The notes under the pieces: generated by a model
Databases searched by the model: none
Told to the model about the DNA's origin: nothing
What the model saw: the letters and a program-made list of their open reading frames with translations, nothing else
Assembly (NCBI GenBank): GCA_964410665.1
Contig: CAYPIE010000058.1
Span: 1-38,600 of the forward strand
Origin: CAYPIE01 sp964410665
Lineage (GTDB): Bacteria; Planctomycetota; Planctomycetia; Gemmatales; Gemmataceae
DNA: 38,600 nt
Reading direction: 5' to 3'
Shown: one piece after another, positions 24,865 through 33,805 of the stretch
Layout: every line of letters begins with the position of its first letter
Position numbering within the stretch: position 1 is the first letter of the stretch
Translations under genes and position numbers: made by a program

Positions 24865-25376
24865 AACGTGATCCTTCCCACAGGCAAGGCCATGGGTCCA
24901 AGAGGAATGCATCTGGTGGTGCTCTGAAAGATCCTAGCAAATCTTAACCGGCTTGCACCACACGCTTCTGTTACCCCACCTGGCACGGAAGTTCCTCAAA
25001 TCACAGCAGGACCTGCAGACCTGGCAACCCGTTGGGGTAGGACGCCCCCAACCGCTTTCCAATAAGCCAAGATCCCAGACGTCCAACAGTAAATCAGACA
25101 TTGATATAGGAAATATAGGCAATGCTTCGGGAAAACCCACATGATTGCCGTCACGCATTCACGGTGTCGTACCCGGCCCATGAACACGCCCACGCACCAA
25201 CGGTCGATCGGCAGGTCGTGTGTGGCTAGCCAGCGACAAGATGGAACGGAACGACGATGGGGTCGGCCGGTCCGCGCTTGGCCGGCCTGAAGTCATTTGG
25301 TTGGATGGCACAGCTGCTCGAGCGACCAAAGAACTTCGGGCATCCGCAGCGGGTGCCTCCGCCCGAGTTCTTCACG
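24865..25376. other. Intergenic region downstream of the peptidase gene
   Basis: No supported gene lies in these 512 nt. The region contains the terminator-like hairpin of the peptidase gene (25329-25372), a 6-bp GC dyad with an 11-nt loop (25265-25287) and the unassigned promoter region of the minus-strand methyltransferase. One plus-strand open frame (25220-25480) runs antisense into the peptidase 3' end and lacks support. Confidence 0.5.
25329..25372 (-). terminator. Terminator-like hairpin after the peptidase gene
   Basis: Read on the minus strand, AAGAACTCGGGC pairs with GCCCGAAGTTCTT with one bulged A, enclosing a smaller stem. It begins 4 nt past the peptidase stop and ends in a U-rich run, as in an intrinsic terminator. 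Confidence 0.55.
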
Positions 25377-28300
25377 TCACGCTCGTTCGGAGTCCCATGC
25401 GGCAAACCCCTCCCCGATCGGTTGCATGGGCTTGGCCGAGTCCGAGGACAACACGACTTGTAGAGCCTGACCCGATTTAGAAAGGAGCGGGCTGTCCAAC
25501 ACTAACATTTCCTGTGACAATCCGGAGTCGTTGGCCGTTTCCCCTTGACTGAGGGATACAAACGGCAATTGCTCGAGGACACGCAAGGTCGGTGACTCCA
25601 AGGAAATCAACGCTCGAAGGACATTTTGGACATTTATGCTTGGTTGTGCAGCAGCTCGTGGTCGGGTGTTGTCGAGGAACAAGCTTGGTATTGGCTTTTC
25701 GCTCGTCGAGGGAAGGGGATTCGCCAAGCGAACTTCACCCAGGCTGTCGAACCGATCCCCAATTCCTTGGAGTGAGGGAACGCGGCTACCTCGGTAGAAC
25801 ACATTCGCTGAACCAGCATTAGTGCCTGCGCCGCCCGAAGTGGGGAGGCTTCCAAGGGAAAAACCACCAAGATCATCGGAATTGGGACCGTCGAAGAAGA
25901 GCCCCGGTTGGTAGATTCCGGAGGTGGTCGTGCCCAACGAGCTCGGTGCAAAGCTAATCATGTCATCATCGCGCTCAGTCACACCGACTCCCGTTACGGA
26001 AGGATTCCCGGTGGTGCTCAGCAGGTAATTCCCGAGTGGAGTAATGGCCAACGCGTCAATGTCCTCCGCATTGGCAGTAAGCTCGACATCACTGCCATCG
26101 AACAGCAAGCTCCAGCTGCCATTCGTGGCATTTCCCAGGGAGGTAGGTGTGAACAACAGGAGATCTTCGTCCGCTCCCGACGCGTTGGGAACATTGACGT
26201 TGCCACGGGTCGACAGGACGATCTGCACGCCGAGGGGAGCCGAGGGATTGTCCACCAGGCTGAAGGCATCGGTGTCCTCACGGTTCGCGGTTAGCCCGAC
26301 GTCACTGGCATCGAAATACAGTGAGAAGGTTTCAGAACTGCGATCGAAACGGACAATATCCGAGTCGTCAGCAGTAAATCCGTTGAAGGCTTGCGGTGCG
26401 ACGAGTGAGAACAAGATTTCATTTTCGGCTTCAAGCACTTGTAAGCCATCGATCTCTGCAGCGTCGAGCCCGTACTGCGACCCATCGAAGAACAGGCTGT
26501 AGCTGTCATTCTGCGGGTTGTAGGCAACGACATCTTCATCCGTGACCGTTAAACCATCCAGCGTGGTGCCGTTTTTCAAGGAGAAGTAGTAGAGGTCTGT
26601 TGCCGCGGCTTGGGGGGTAGCAGAGACTTCCGCCGACTGAGCGGACTGGTTGTTGTTGGTGTCGACGGCGGCGAGCCTGTAGAAGTAAGTAGTGCCGTTG
26701 ACCACGTCGGTGTCGGTGAACTGCGAAGCGGTAAGCACGCCGGTGCCGAGCTGGGTGTAGGTGCCATTGGCACTGGTGCTTCGGAAGACGATGTAGCGGT
26801 CGAAGTCGGGCTCGGTGTTGTCATTCCAATCCAAAGAGACCTGGTCATCTTGGCCGACGGCGACCAGGCCGCTAGGTATCGCCGGGGGCGTGGTGTCCGC
26901 CGCGGCTTGGGGGGTAGCAGAGACTTCCGCCGACTGAGCGGACTGGTTGTTGTTGGTGTCGACGGCGGCGAGCCTGTAGAAGTAAGTAGTGCCGTTGACC
27001 ACGTCGGTGTCGGTGAACTGCGAAGCGGTAAGCACGCCGGTGCCGAGCTGGGTGTAGGTGCCATTGGCACTGGTGCTTCGGAAGACGATGTAGCGGTCGA
27101 AGTCGGGCTCGGTGTTGTCATTCCAATCCAAAGAGACCTGGTCATCTTGGCCGACGGCGACCAGGCCGCTAGGTATCGCCGGGGGCGTGGTGTCCGCCGC
27201 GGACACGCTGGCCACCGCGGCTTGGGCATCTATCAGGCCAAAGCCTGTGGCAAAGTCAAAACCACTCTGAAAGCCGGCTAAGTCAGGATCATCCATGTCG
27301 ATGGCGGTACTCTCGAGTACCGAGCCGACCTCGGCCGGGGTAAGCGAACCGGAGCCACCTGCGGCTTCTATCATGAGTGCCGCGACCGCGCCCGCATGCG
27401 GGGCGGCGGCCGATGTCCCGAAGAAGTTGGGGAAGGTGTCGGCATCGGCACTGGTATCCGAGCCGAAGAAGGTGGTGTTGGTGCCGTCGGGGGCGACGAA
27501 GTCGGGGTTGTTGCGGATCTCCGGTTGGGTCAACCGTTGGCCGCTGGGGGAGAATAGGATCGGGGTGCCCCCTGCGGAGGAGAAGGGTTCAAGTTCGGCG
27601 GGGGAGACGCCGAACGCAGGAGTCTCCTGGAAAAAGGCCGCGCCGACCGAGTTGGTACCATTGGCGTTGGAATGGCCGAACACTGTCGAGCTATTGGTCG
27701 CAAACTCGCTGATGCTCATATTCCCGAAGTGGATATACTTGAGCACTCCAGCGTCTGGTCCGGAGACCCGGCTGATGGCGAGATTATACTGGGTCTGTGT
27801 AAAGCTGCGGTTTTGGAAGCTGAACACCTCGACGGCGTCGCCGTTGAGATTGTCAATGGTGCCGGAAGCGAGAACCTGACCGTTGAGATTGACAAGATAG
27901 ATGTTGTAGTTGCTGTTCGAGCCAGCCCCGCCAGCCGAGGCGGATGGTTGGTCCCACTGGAACGATAGGGTGACGGTGGTGAATGACGGGACGGTGATCC
28001 GCTGGAGGATATCCACCCCTGGGCCCGGATCGAAATCATGCAGATCGCCGATGCCGTTGATGAACGTGCCGCTGTCGCGGAAGCTGCTTTCATAGCTGTC
28101 CCGGGCGTAATTCCCTGCTGAGGCAAAGTAAGCGACCCCAGCGTTGGTGACTTGATCGACCGCCTGGGCAATGACGTCATCCTGGAACATCGTTTCAGCA
28201 AAATAGGTTATATCGTCAATGATAATGTCCGCGCCGGCGTTGGCCAGTTCCACGATCCCCTGGGCAAAATCGGCCTCGGAACGGAAGGCAGTATGGAACA

Positions 28301-28817
28301 GCAATTCAGCCCCAGGGGCAATATCATGGATCAGCTGCATCATCCCCCGACCTTCGTCGATCAGCCCGCCGCCAGCCAGGTCATCCAGCACCACGATGGG
28401 GGTGGTGTATCCGTTGGGGTTGCCAGGCCCAGGCAGATCGCCACTGGCGATGTCCGTCGCCGCGCCGCCTAACGCATTAAAACTATCCGAAAGCACCCCA
28501 ATCTTGATCCCGGTGCCATCGACGCCAAAGTCGTTGCGGGCTTGCACGGCGTTCATCGCCAGGTCTGCTTCGCTGGTGACCAAGCCTACGTTGGTGATCG
28601 CTTGCGGGGCATCGCTGACTTGCTGAAGATGCATGGTACTGTTCAGTTCTTCGGTCAGCACACGCACCAGCGCTTCATGGTCTAAGGAATCGATGAGAGG
28701 GGTAGCAGCACTGAGGAGTGTTCGATCTTCCAAGTATTCAAGCCGTAACACTTTATGGTGCGCTCCACGGCGAGTAGCAGCATTGCGACGAAGCCACGAA
28801 CGATCCTCAGGGAGCAT
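25377..28817 (-). CDS. S8/S53-like serine peptidase with duplicated fibronectin III domains
   Basis: This 1146-residue cell-surface peptidase begins with a planctomycete LEPR-XLL-type sorting motif (about 25-36, LRLEYLEDRTLL). The catalytic region (about 100-535) has D111 (GVLSDSF), N236 (ASAGN) and S469 (FFGTSAAAPHAG). In the histidine position the sequence is DEGRGMMQLIHDIAPGA, with E155 where S8 enzymes have His, which is the S53 arrangement. Two identical 99-residue fibronectin III modules (542-739) follow, then four ~80-residue Asp/Phe-rich repeats and a low-complexity C-terminus. The ATG at 28817 has AAGAGGAA upstream; in-frame ATG at 28844 and TTG at 28850 are alternatives. It is probably secreted; its substrate is unknown. 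Confidence 0.9.
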   Translation of the reverse strand: MLPEDRSWLRRNAATRRGAHHKVLRLEYLEDRTLLSAATPLIDSLDHEALVRVLTEELNSTMHLQQVSDAPQAITNVGLVTSEADLAMNAVQARNDFGVDGTGIKIGVLSDSFNALGGAATDIASGDLPGPGNPNGYTTPIVVLDDLAGGGLIDEGRGMMQLIHDIAPGAELLFHTAFRSEADFAQGIVELANAGADIIIDDITYFAETMFQDDVIAQAVDQVTNAGVAYFASAGNYARDSYESSFRDSGTFINGIGDLHDFDPGPGVDILQRITVPSFTTVTLSFQWDQPSASAGGAGSNSNYNIYLVNLNGQVLASGTIDNLNGDAVEVFSFQNRSFTQTQYNLAISRVSGPDAGVLKYIHFGNMSISEFATNSSTVFGHSNANGTNSVGAAFFQETPAFGVSPAELEPFSSAGGTPILFSPSGQRLTQPEIRNNPDFVAPDGTNTTFFGSDTSADADTFPNFFGTSAAAPHAGAVAALMIEAAGGSGSLTPAEVGSVLESTAIDMDDPDLAGFQSGFDFATGFGLIDAQAAVASVSAADTTPPAIPSGLVAVGQDDQVSLDWNDNTEPDFDRYIVFRSTSANGTYTQLGTGVLTASQFTDTDVVNGTTYFYRLAAVDTNNNQSAQSAEVSATPQAAADTTPPAIPSGLVAVGQDDQVSLDWNDNTEPDFDRYIVFRSTSANGTYTQLGTGVLTASQFTDTDVVNGTTYFYRLAAVDTNNNQSAQSAEVSATPQAAATDLYYFSLKNGTTLDGLTVTDEDVVAYNPQNDSYSLFFDGSQYGLDAAEIDGLQVLEAENEILFSLVAPQAFNGFTADDSDIVRFDRSSETFSLYFDASDVGLTANREDTDAFSLVDNPSAPLGVQIVLSTRGNVNVPNASGADEDLLLFTPTSLGNATNGSWSLLFDGSDVELTANAEDIDALAITPLGNYLLSTTGNPSVTGVGVTERDDDMISFAPSSLGTTTSGIYQPGLFFDGPNSDDLGGFSLGSLPTSGGAGTNAGSANVFYRGSRVPSLQGIGDRFDSLGEVRLANPLPSTSEKPIPSLFLDNTRPRAAAQPSINVQNVLRALISLESPTLRVLEQLPFVSLSQGETANDSGLSQEMLVLDSPLLSKSGQALQVVLSSDSAKPMQPIGEGFAAWDSERA
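26602..27195 (-). repeat. Perfect 297-bp tandem duplication
   Basis: Units 26602-26898 and 26899-27195 are identical base for base as read by eye, and seven further bases continue the pattern. Each encodes one 99-residue fibronectin III module of the peptidase. Identity even at silent positions implies a recent duplication or gene conversion, or a repeat-related assembly artefact. Confidence 0.93.
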
Positions 28818-29153
28818 TGCGTTCCTCTTTTCATCAAGATTCATCAACAACCCAGTCCACCCGTTGCACTGAGTCAGCAGATGTACAGTAAAAGATCTGA
28901 ATGACAGCCTTCTATTTCTAGGAGAAGAGAATTCATTGTCAATAGCGTATTTTTCATCGTCATATCAAAAATCCTGATTGGTTGCATCGCAATCCACTCT
29001 GGGCGCGGTTCGGTGCGCACGCCCGTCATCAACTCCGGGACGGGTTGACCCGCAAGCCCTGCTGTCCAGATGCGTGTTTTCCCAGCAACTGCGGGTGCTG
29101 GGTACAATCCATCCCCTTCGCAGACCCCGGTGTAACACAAGGCAGTATGACTT
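28818..29153. other. Upstream region of the peptidase gene
   Basis: No gene is supported. The part nearest the peptidase (about 28880-28980) is AT-rich and carries a good candidate promoter for it. The remainder, toward 29153, is GC-rich and lies past the stop codon of the minus-strand membrane-protein gene. A minus-strand open frame at 28874-29140 has no ribosome-binding site and would place the promoter inside a gene. Confidence 0.5.
28915..28942 (-). promoter_or_regulatory. Candidate sigma-70 promoter of the peptidase gene
   Basis: On the minus strand, TTGACA (28937-28942) is followed after 16 nt by TAGAAA (28915-28920). The -35 is perfect and the -10 matches four of six. It lies in an AT-rich stretch about 100 nt upstream of the chosen ATG. 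Confidence 0.45.
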
Positions 29154-29939
29154 TCAGGGCCGTCGCAATGCAGTGACGGCTAACCAACTGGTGAGCGCTA
29201 GGTAAGGTAAGATGAGGGAAGAACCCAATAGGGCGACCCCAAGGCGAAATGCCCCAGAATGATTGGTTTCGATTCCTCCCAACAGTTCCAGCAAGCCATT
29301 GACCAAGCCTGCCGTCCATAGCCCTACTGGCACCGCAAGGAGTCCTTTAAGCACGCGACGTGTTCCCGGTCGCCGCGTACGCAGGGCCCAAATGACCATG
29401 GGGAACATCACCAAGCCGACTAGTACCCAGAGGTCTAGCGGTAAGAACAAGACAAACAGGAGTGACCAGTGTGCGTGGACATTTGCAGCTTCCAGCAGGG
29501 CCTCGTCTTGAAGGGGTGCAAATCCATTCGGATGGACCACCGAGTACTGTTGGTCTTCCCGGAAATACGCGCGCACCGTCTGCCCAATCTCTGGGATCGG
29601 CTGGTGTCCCTGCAGCGAGATCCATTGGAAGGAGGCCCAACGGGCTTTCGGGCGAAAACAACGCACATGAATCGTGTCGCCTGGCACGATGCCTGCGCCC
29701 TTCTCAACCGTTTGGACCGTGATGGTGCACCAGATGGCATGATCAAACCCACCTTCCTCGATGTCTGAGAATTCGGTGCGGGTTGTCATGTCCTTCACTT
29801 CCCCGATCACGACATGGCTGGCTTCCTCACGAAGCCTTCCCGGGGATTTCGGCGCTTCAGCTGCGTGGACGGACCCGGCAAGGGGTATTCCCGAGCTGAC
29901 CAGCCAGGCTCCGGCAAGTAGGTGCCAAGAGTTGCGCAT
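29154..29939 (-). CDS. Membrane protein with periplasmic N-terminal domain
   Basis: The 261-residue protein has a signal peptide (about 1-27, ending SVHAAEA), then a beta-rich domain (about 35-150) including VVIGEVKDM and GDTIHVRCFRP. Three or four membrane helices occupy roughly 157-180, 199-216 and 231-256. The soluble part resembles a small OB-like or beta-sandwich fold, but I do not recognise the family. GGGGAGG precedes the ATG. It lies downstream of the sigma factor unit on the same strand, 108 nt after the sigma-partner gene, so it could be a target or a late member of that unit; this is inference. Confidence 0.75.
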   Translation of the reverse strand: MRNSWHLLAGAWLVSSGIPLAGSVHAAEAPKSPGRLREEASHVVIGEVKDMTTRTEFSDIEEGGFDHAIWCTITVQTVEKGAGIVPGDTIHVRCFRPKARWASFQWISLQGHQPIPEIGQTVRAYFREDQQYSVVHPNGFAPLQDEALLEAANVHAHWSLLFVLFLPLDLWVLVGLVMFPMVIWALRTRRPGTRRVLKGLLAVPVGLWTAGLVNGLLELLGGIETNHSGAFRLGVALLGSSLILPYLALTSWLAVTALRRP

Positions 29940-30047
29940 GGAGAAACCTCCCCAGAGAGTCGCTTGCGGTTCGCGGGGATGGTTGGGACTTCGCTTGGTG
30001 TGCGAAGGAATCCAAGTTGACTATTTCGACAGTGGAACGGCGACCAT

Positions 30048-31004
30048 TCAGGGTCGAGCATCGGCACCGGCGAGGACGCTGTCCCACGGAGTGATGCCGG
30101 CCTGGACTTGACCGTACAGGTTGCGATAGATGTCATCGCCGCCAAAGCCGACGGTTGGGGCATTACAGAATCGCACCTGCCCACCGAAAAACAGCACATT
30201 TTGGCCGTGGCCATGAGGCCCTCCCGATTGTTTCCCCTGCCGATGGGACGCGGGTAAATCGGCTGCCAGTGGGGTCCAGTCCGAAGCAGTCTGCAGGTCG
30301 AAACCATGCAGCCGGCCCGCTTCATCACGGTAGCCCAGCGGGTAGGCGTAGGTATTGCCCAGCTCCGTTGTCGATGCCACAGCATCGGGACAGGCGAACG
30401 ACGGGTTGCTTGGTAGGTAGCCCTGGTCGTGCAGAATGTGCATGAATTGCGTCGGACTCTGGGTGGCGCCGGCAGCCTCCTGTGCAATCATGGGGAAGCG
30501 GCCTTCATGCTGCGCGGCATAGCTGATCACCCCCTGATGCAACATCCGCAGATTGTTTTGACAAAGCTGAATTTGGTGGGTGTGCTGAACACGCAGCAGC
30601 ATCGGAGCGACCAGACCGAGGATGAGGCAACAAACCCCGATGCCGACCAGCACATTTGGCCGACTCCACCAGGCCGAGGCGGCCTCACGGTCATCCTCAC
30701 CCCCCCACAGGTTCTCTGGCGTGATGCTCGCCGTCGTCGCCGAGACCGGGGCAAGCCATCCATGCGCCGCTGATGGCAGTTCGTCTGCGGCTTGCTCCCA
30801 GGCATCAATCCGGGCCAGCGTTCGCTCCACCAGGCCCGGCGGCGGCGGCTCATCCCGTCGATCCGACACAAGCGGTTCCAGAGCACGCCGCAGGATCTCC
30901 AGGTCGTGACGCAGTTGCGGTTGCTCAAGCAGCGCTTGTTGGACGTGATGCCGCGTTGGCTCGTCGAGGGCATCGAGCAGATACCCAATCAAATGCGTAC
31001 GCAT
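30048..31004 (-). CDS. Anti-sigma-like membrane protein with DUF1559-like segment
   Basis: The 318-residue protein is encoded 23 nt after the ECF sigma gene. The cytoplasmic N-terminus (about 1-70) is helical and resembles anti-sigma domains, without the Cys/His zinc motif. One membrane helix follows (about 117-138). The first part of the extracytoplasmic region, LCQNNLRMLHQGVISYAAQ (about 147-165) then HEGRFP, resembles the DUF1559 pseudopilin-like family abundant in planctomycetes, as does the end with GQNVLFFGGQVRF. It probably binds and regulates its sigma factor. The ATG at 31004 has GAGAGAG upstream; a TTG at 31031 would overlap the sigma gene stop. The anti-sigma role is inferred from position and architecture. 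Confidence 0.75.
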   Translation of the reverse strand: MRTHLIGYLLDALDEPTRHHVQQALLEQPQLRHDLEILRRALEPLVSDRRDEPPPPGLVERTLARIDAWEQAADELPSAAHGWLAPVSATTASITPENLWGGEDDREAASAWWSRPNVLVGIGVCCLILGLVAPMLLRVQHTHQIQLCQNNLRMLHQGVISYAAQHEGRFPMIAQEAAGATQSPTQFMHILHDQGYLPSNPSFACPDAVASTTELGNTYAYPLGYRDEAGRLHGFDLQTASDWTPLAADLPASHRQGKQSGGPHGHGQNVLFFGGQVRFCNAPTVGFGGDDIYRNLYGQVQAGITPWDSVLAGADARP

Positions 31005-31027
31005 AACTCTCTCGCGGGCTAAGGAGG

Positions 31028-31651
31028 TCAAAGGTCGGGAAGCGAGGGTTCAGCATTCCCTGCCTCTTGCAAGCGCAGAAGGGCGGTATGCAGCCGCGAC
31101 TTGACCGTTCCAACGGGAATGTCCAGGATTTCGGCAATGTCGCGATACTTGAGCCCCTGATAATAGGCCAATAACAGCACCTGGCGAAGCTTGTCGTCCA
31201 GCTGATCCACCCAGACACGAATCCGCACGCGGCGTTCTTCCTCCTCCGAGTGAGCGGCAGGGTCGACGGCTCGCCCTTCGATCAGCTCGATCAAACTGCG
31301 AACTTCTCCCTCGGCCGTTTCGCCGGTCTGCTGGTCAAGGCTCACCATGGCTTGGCGGCCGAGCCGTCGCAGGGTATCAATCGCTTGGTTGGTGGCGATG
31401 GTATACAGCCAGGGGCGCACCGGACGGCCAGCTTCAAACTGATCACATTTCAGGTACAGTTGTAAAAACGTGTTCTGGAAGACATCATCTGCCAAGTTGG
31501 CATCGCCGAGATAGCGTCGGAGGTAGCCAAACAGTTCCCGTTCATAGCGCCGGACCAGCAAGTCGAAGGCTGCGCGATGTCCCTGACGAAACCGTTGCAG
31601 CAATTCTTCATCTGCCAGGTGGTCGAGCGGTTCATTTGCCGGCTTCGCCAC
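31028..31651 (-). CDS. ECF-type RNA polymerase sigma factor
   Basis: The 207-residue protein has sigma region 2 (about 27-100: FDLLVRRYERELFGYLRRY, DANLADDVFQNTFLQLY and RPWLYTIATNQAIDTLRR) and region 4 (about 150-195: QVLLLAYYQGLKYRDIAEIL and PVGTVKSRLHTALLRLQ). An acidic linker separates the two regions. Loss of regions 1 and 3 marks it as an ECF factor. The GTG at 31651 was chosen because AAAGGGA lies 4-5 nt upstream; another in-frame GTG at 31693 is possible and would add 14 residues. The downstream membrane protein is probably its regulator. The stimulus is unknown. Confidence 0.92.
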   Translation of the reverse strand: MAKPANEPLDHLADEELLQRFRQGHRAAFDLLVRRYERELFGYLRRYLGDANLADDVFQNTFLQLYLKCDQFEAGRPVRPWLYTIATNQAIDTLRRLGRQAMVSLDQQTGETAEGEVRSLIELIEGRAVDPAAHSEEEERRVRIRVWVDQLDDKLRQVLLLAYYQGLKYRDIAEILDIPVGTVKSRLHTALLRLQEAGNAEPSLPDL

Positions 31652-31714
31652 ACTGATCCCTTTACGCCGCGACTTCACGAGAGGTTCATCCACAAGATAT
31701 GTTCTCAGCGATCT

Positions 31715-31743
31715 ATCTCATCGGATCGTATCAACGCTGTCAA
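31715..31743 (-). promoter_or_regulatory. Candidate promoter for the sigma factor gene
   Basis: On the minus strand, TTGACA (31738-31743) is followed 17 nt later by TGAGAT (31715-31720). The -35 is perfect and the -10 weak. It is about 65 nt upstream of the chosen start. Confidence 0.3.
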
Positions 31744-31865
31744 GGCGGCGGTCGGTACGCGGAGCTGCGCTTGAATTGCTTTTCTCCTACGAAACAGTGA
31801 CAATGAATATGCTTTGATGCTCTCACAGCGGTGTCAACTTGTCCAAACGAGCGGAGTCGCGATCG

Positions 31866-33770
31866 ATGAACTGGCGAAGTGGTTTGCTGAGCGTGGTGCT
31901 AGGGATCTTGGGGGCCACGCCCGCGTTGGCCAAGGATCCGGCGACCTGGTTTCCGGTCGACACCTGGTTTTATGCGGAAGTCAACCGTCCGGCAGATCTC
32001 AGCGCACAAGCGGCTGCGTTGGTCAAGGGAACCCATTTAGACAACATGATTAGTTATATGTACCAGATCCGCAAGGCGAATCCCAATAGTCGGCTTTGGC
32101 GGTTTACTGAACTCAGCATGTTCGGTACTTTTGCCAGCCCCGAAGCCTTTGCCGAAGCTGCTCGAATCGAGAGCGTGGCCGTGGGCCTCACGGGAATGAC
32201 GGAGCTTGGAGAACCAGAAGTTGTCTTGGTACTACGTACAGGCACGAGCAACTTGCCTGGGTTTGGCATGCGGGCGTTTTTGAGCTCCGCCTACCGCATG
32301 GATCAAGTCGGTGAAGTGGCCGGGCTGCCGCTGTATCAGCAGCAACCGTTTCGTGGCTTTGGTCCCAATGGCTTGCCTCAACCAGCCGCCGAGAAACCAC
32401 GGGACTATACCGCGACTTATGCCTACGAGCCTGGGACGATCCTGATCGGCACCAGCAAGGCAGCTCTGACGCCGGTGATCCAACGCATGAAGGGCAACGA
32501 GCCCATGTTGAGCCTGAGCGGAGCTCCTGGGTTCCCCGATGGGCGGGCATTACGACAGTCACCTGGCATCTACTTCTATGTCCATCCCAAGCAGATGGCC
32601 AAAAACGTCGAAGATCTGCTCCTAGGTGCCGGCAGCCAGTCCGCGCGAGATTGGGAGCCGATCCGGAAGTTCTTGCGTCTGGATCAAATGGCTTCGCTTT
32701 GCGGAGCTTGGACGCTGGAGCAGGGAAGCATGACACTCAAGCTGCAGGCCCGCATGGACTCCGGGGAAGCCCATCCGTTGCTTGACTACCTGTGTGCCGG
32801 TCGGGTCGCGCTTACTAAGCTCCGCCGGGTGCCTGAGGGCCATGCCCTGATGATCACCCTGAGTACCCCTGAGCCGGAGGCGCGTATTCCCGCCACCCTG
32901 CGGTTGATCGAGTCCGCAGCAGCTGCGTTGGGCGTGCCGTTTAACCCAGCCGCCCTCCAAGCCCTTGAGAGCCCCCTGGGCTTGTCCTTGGAACGCGATA
33001 TCATTGCTCCGCTGGATGGGATCACGGTGACCCTGCCGCTGGCTCAAGAATTGCCCCAAGTAGGCCTACCGCTGCCGATGCTGGTGCTGCACATGGATCG
33101 GACCAGTGCGGGCAAGCTGGAAAACGCCTTGCCCAAGCTGCTGGGCTTGCTCGTCGGTAGCCAACTCTTCCCGATTACCGAGACCATCGACAGGCATAAG
33201 ATTCGGGCCATCGCGGGCTCCAAGTTGCCTTGGGGCCGTCCGCTGTTTTACGGGCAGGCCGACAACGTCGTCGTCCTGGGTCCCGACCGCAACGGCGTGG
33301 CCCGAGCCCTCACCGCCGACGAAGAGGCCAGCATGCTGGCCAAGGCCGATTGGCGGCAACGGCTGGAAGCGTACCGTGGAGCTAGCGTGCTGGGCACGCT
33401 GCAATGGGGGCCGCTGGTTCGCTTGAGCGGGGGGTTGCCTGTAGGAGGAAAGTCAGACCGTCCCGCCAAAGTGTTGCCAAAGTCGAAGGTGCCCGTCCCG
33501 CCTGCCGAGCCAGATGCCAACTCACCCGAAGCGCAGTTTAAAACCATCGAAGCGTTTCGAAGCCAACTCGGTCAGCTGCTCGCCGAATTACCCCCGGTGG
33601 TCGTGGCGGTGCAGCGTAAAGAGGCCATGACCACACTGACTATTCACCAGGGCGACCTGCCTGCCTTTGTGCCTCAGTTGATCAATCTTGGGGTCGATGG
33701 TTTGCGCATCCAGTTTGAACACTCGTCGGGATCCCCGAAAGTGTTCAAAGAGGTGGTGAATCCCAAATAA
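31866..33770 (+). CDS. Large secreted protein of unknown function
   Basis: The 634-residue protein has a signal peptide (MNWRSGLLSVVLGILGATPALA) and a long mixed alpha/beta body without an obvious catalytic motif. A low-complexity Pro/Lys linker lies near residue 545. Segments such as YAEVNRPADLSAQ near the start suggest a family common in planctomycetes, related in style to DUF3352-like proteins; this is a loose resemblance only. The ATG at 31866 was chosen because it directly precedes the signal peptide, with a weak CGGAG upstream; an in-frame start at 31839 is less likely. It is divergent from the ECF sigma gene, whose factor might control it. Confidence 0.75.
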   Translation: MNWRSGLLSVVLGILGATPALAKDPATWFPVDTWFYAEVNRPADLSAQAAALVKGTHLDNMISYMYQIRKANPNSRLWRFTELSMFGTFASPEAFAEAARIESVAVGLTGMTELGEPEVVLVLRTGTSNLPGFGMRAFLSSAYRMDQVGEVAGLPLYQQQPFRGFGPNGLPQPAAEKPRDYTATYAYEPGTILIGTSKAALTPVIQRMKGNEPMLSLSGAPGFPDGRALRQSPGIYFYVHPKQMAKNVEDLLLGAGSQSARDWEPIRKFLRLDQMASLCGAWTLEQGSMTLKLQARMDSGEAHPLLDYLCAGRVALTKLRRVPEGHALMITLSTPEPEARIPATLRLIESAAAALGVPFNPAALQALESPLGLSLERDIIAPLDGITVTLPLAQELPQVGLPLPMLVLHMDRTSAGKLENALPKLLGLLVGSQLFPITETIDRHKIRAIAGSKLPWGRPLFYGQADNVVVLGPDRNGVARALTADEEASMLAKADWRQRLEAYRGASVLGTLQWGPLVRLSGGLPVGGKSDRPAKVLPKSKVPVPPAEPDANSPEAQFKTIEAFRSQLGQLLAELPPVVVAVQRKEAMTTLTIHQGDLPAFVPQLINLGVDGLRIQFEHSSGSPKVFKEVVNPK

Positions 33771-33805
33771 TCGAGGGGTCACCACCCCCCTTGTCACCAA
33801 TGGCC

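Noticed and set aside
25220..25480. 86-residue plus-strand open frame
   Set aside because: It overlaps the peptidase 3' end in antisense and covers the terminator hairpin.
26610..27281. 223-residue open frame on the plus strand across the duplicated repeat
   Set aside because: It is the antisense reflection of the repeated fibronectin modules, has no ribosome-binding site and is itself internally repeated.
28874..29140. 88-residue open frame upstream of the peptidase
   Set aside because: It runs through the AT-rich promoter region, has unusual composition and no start signal.
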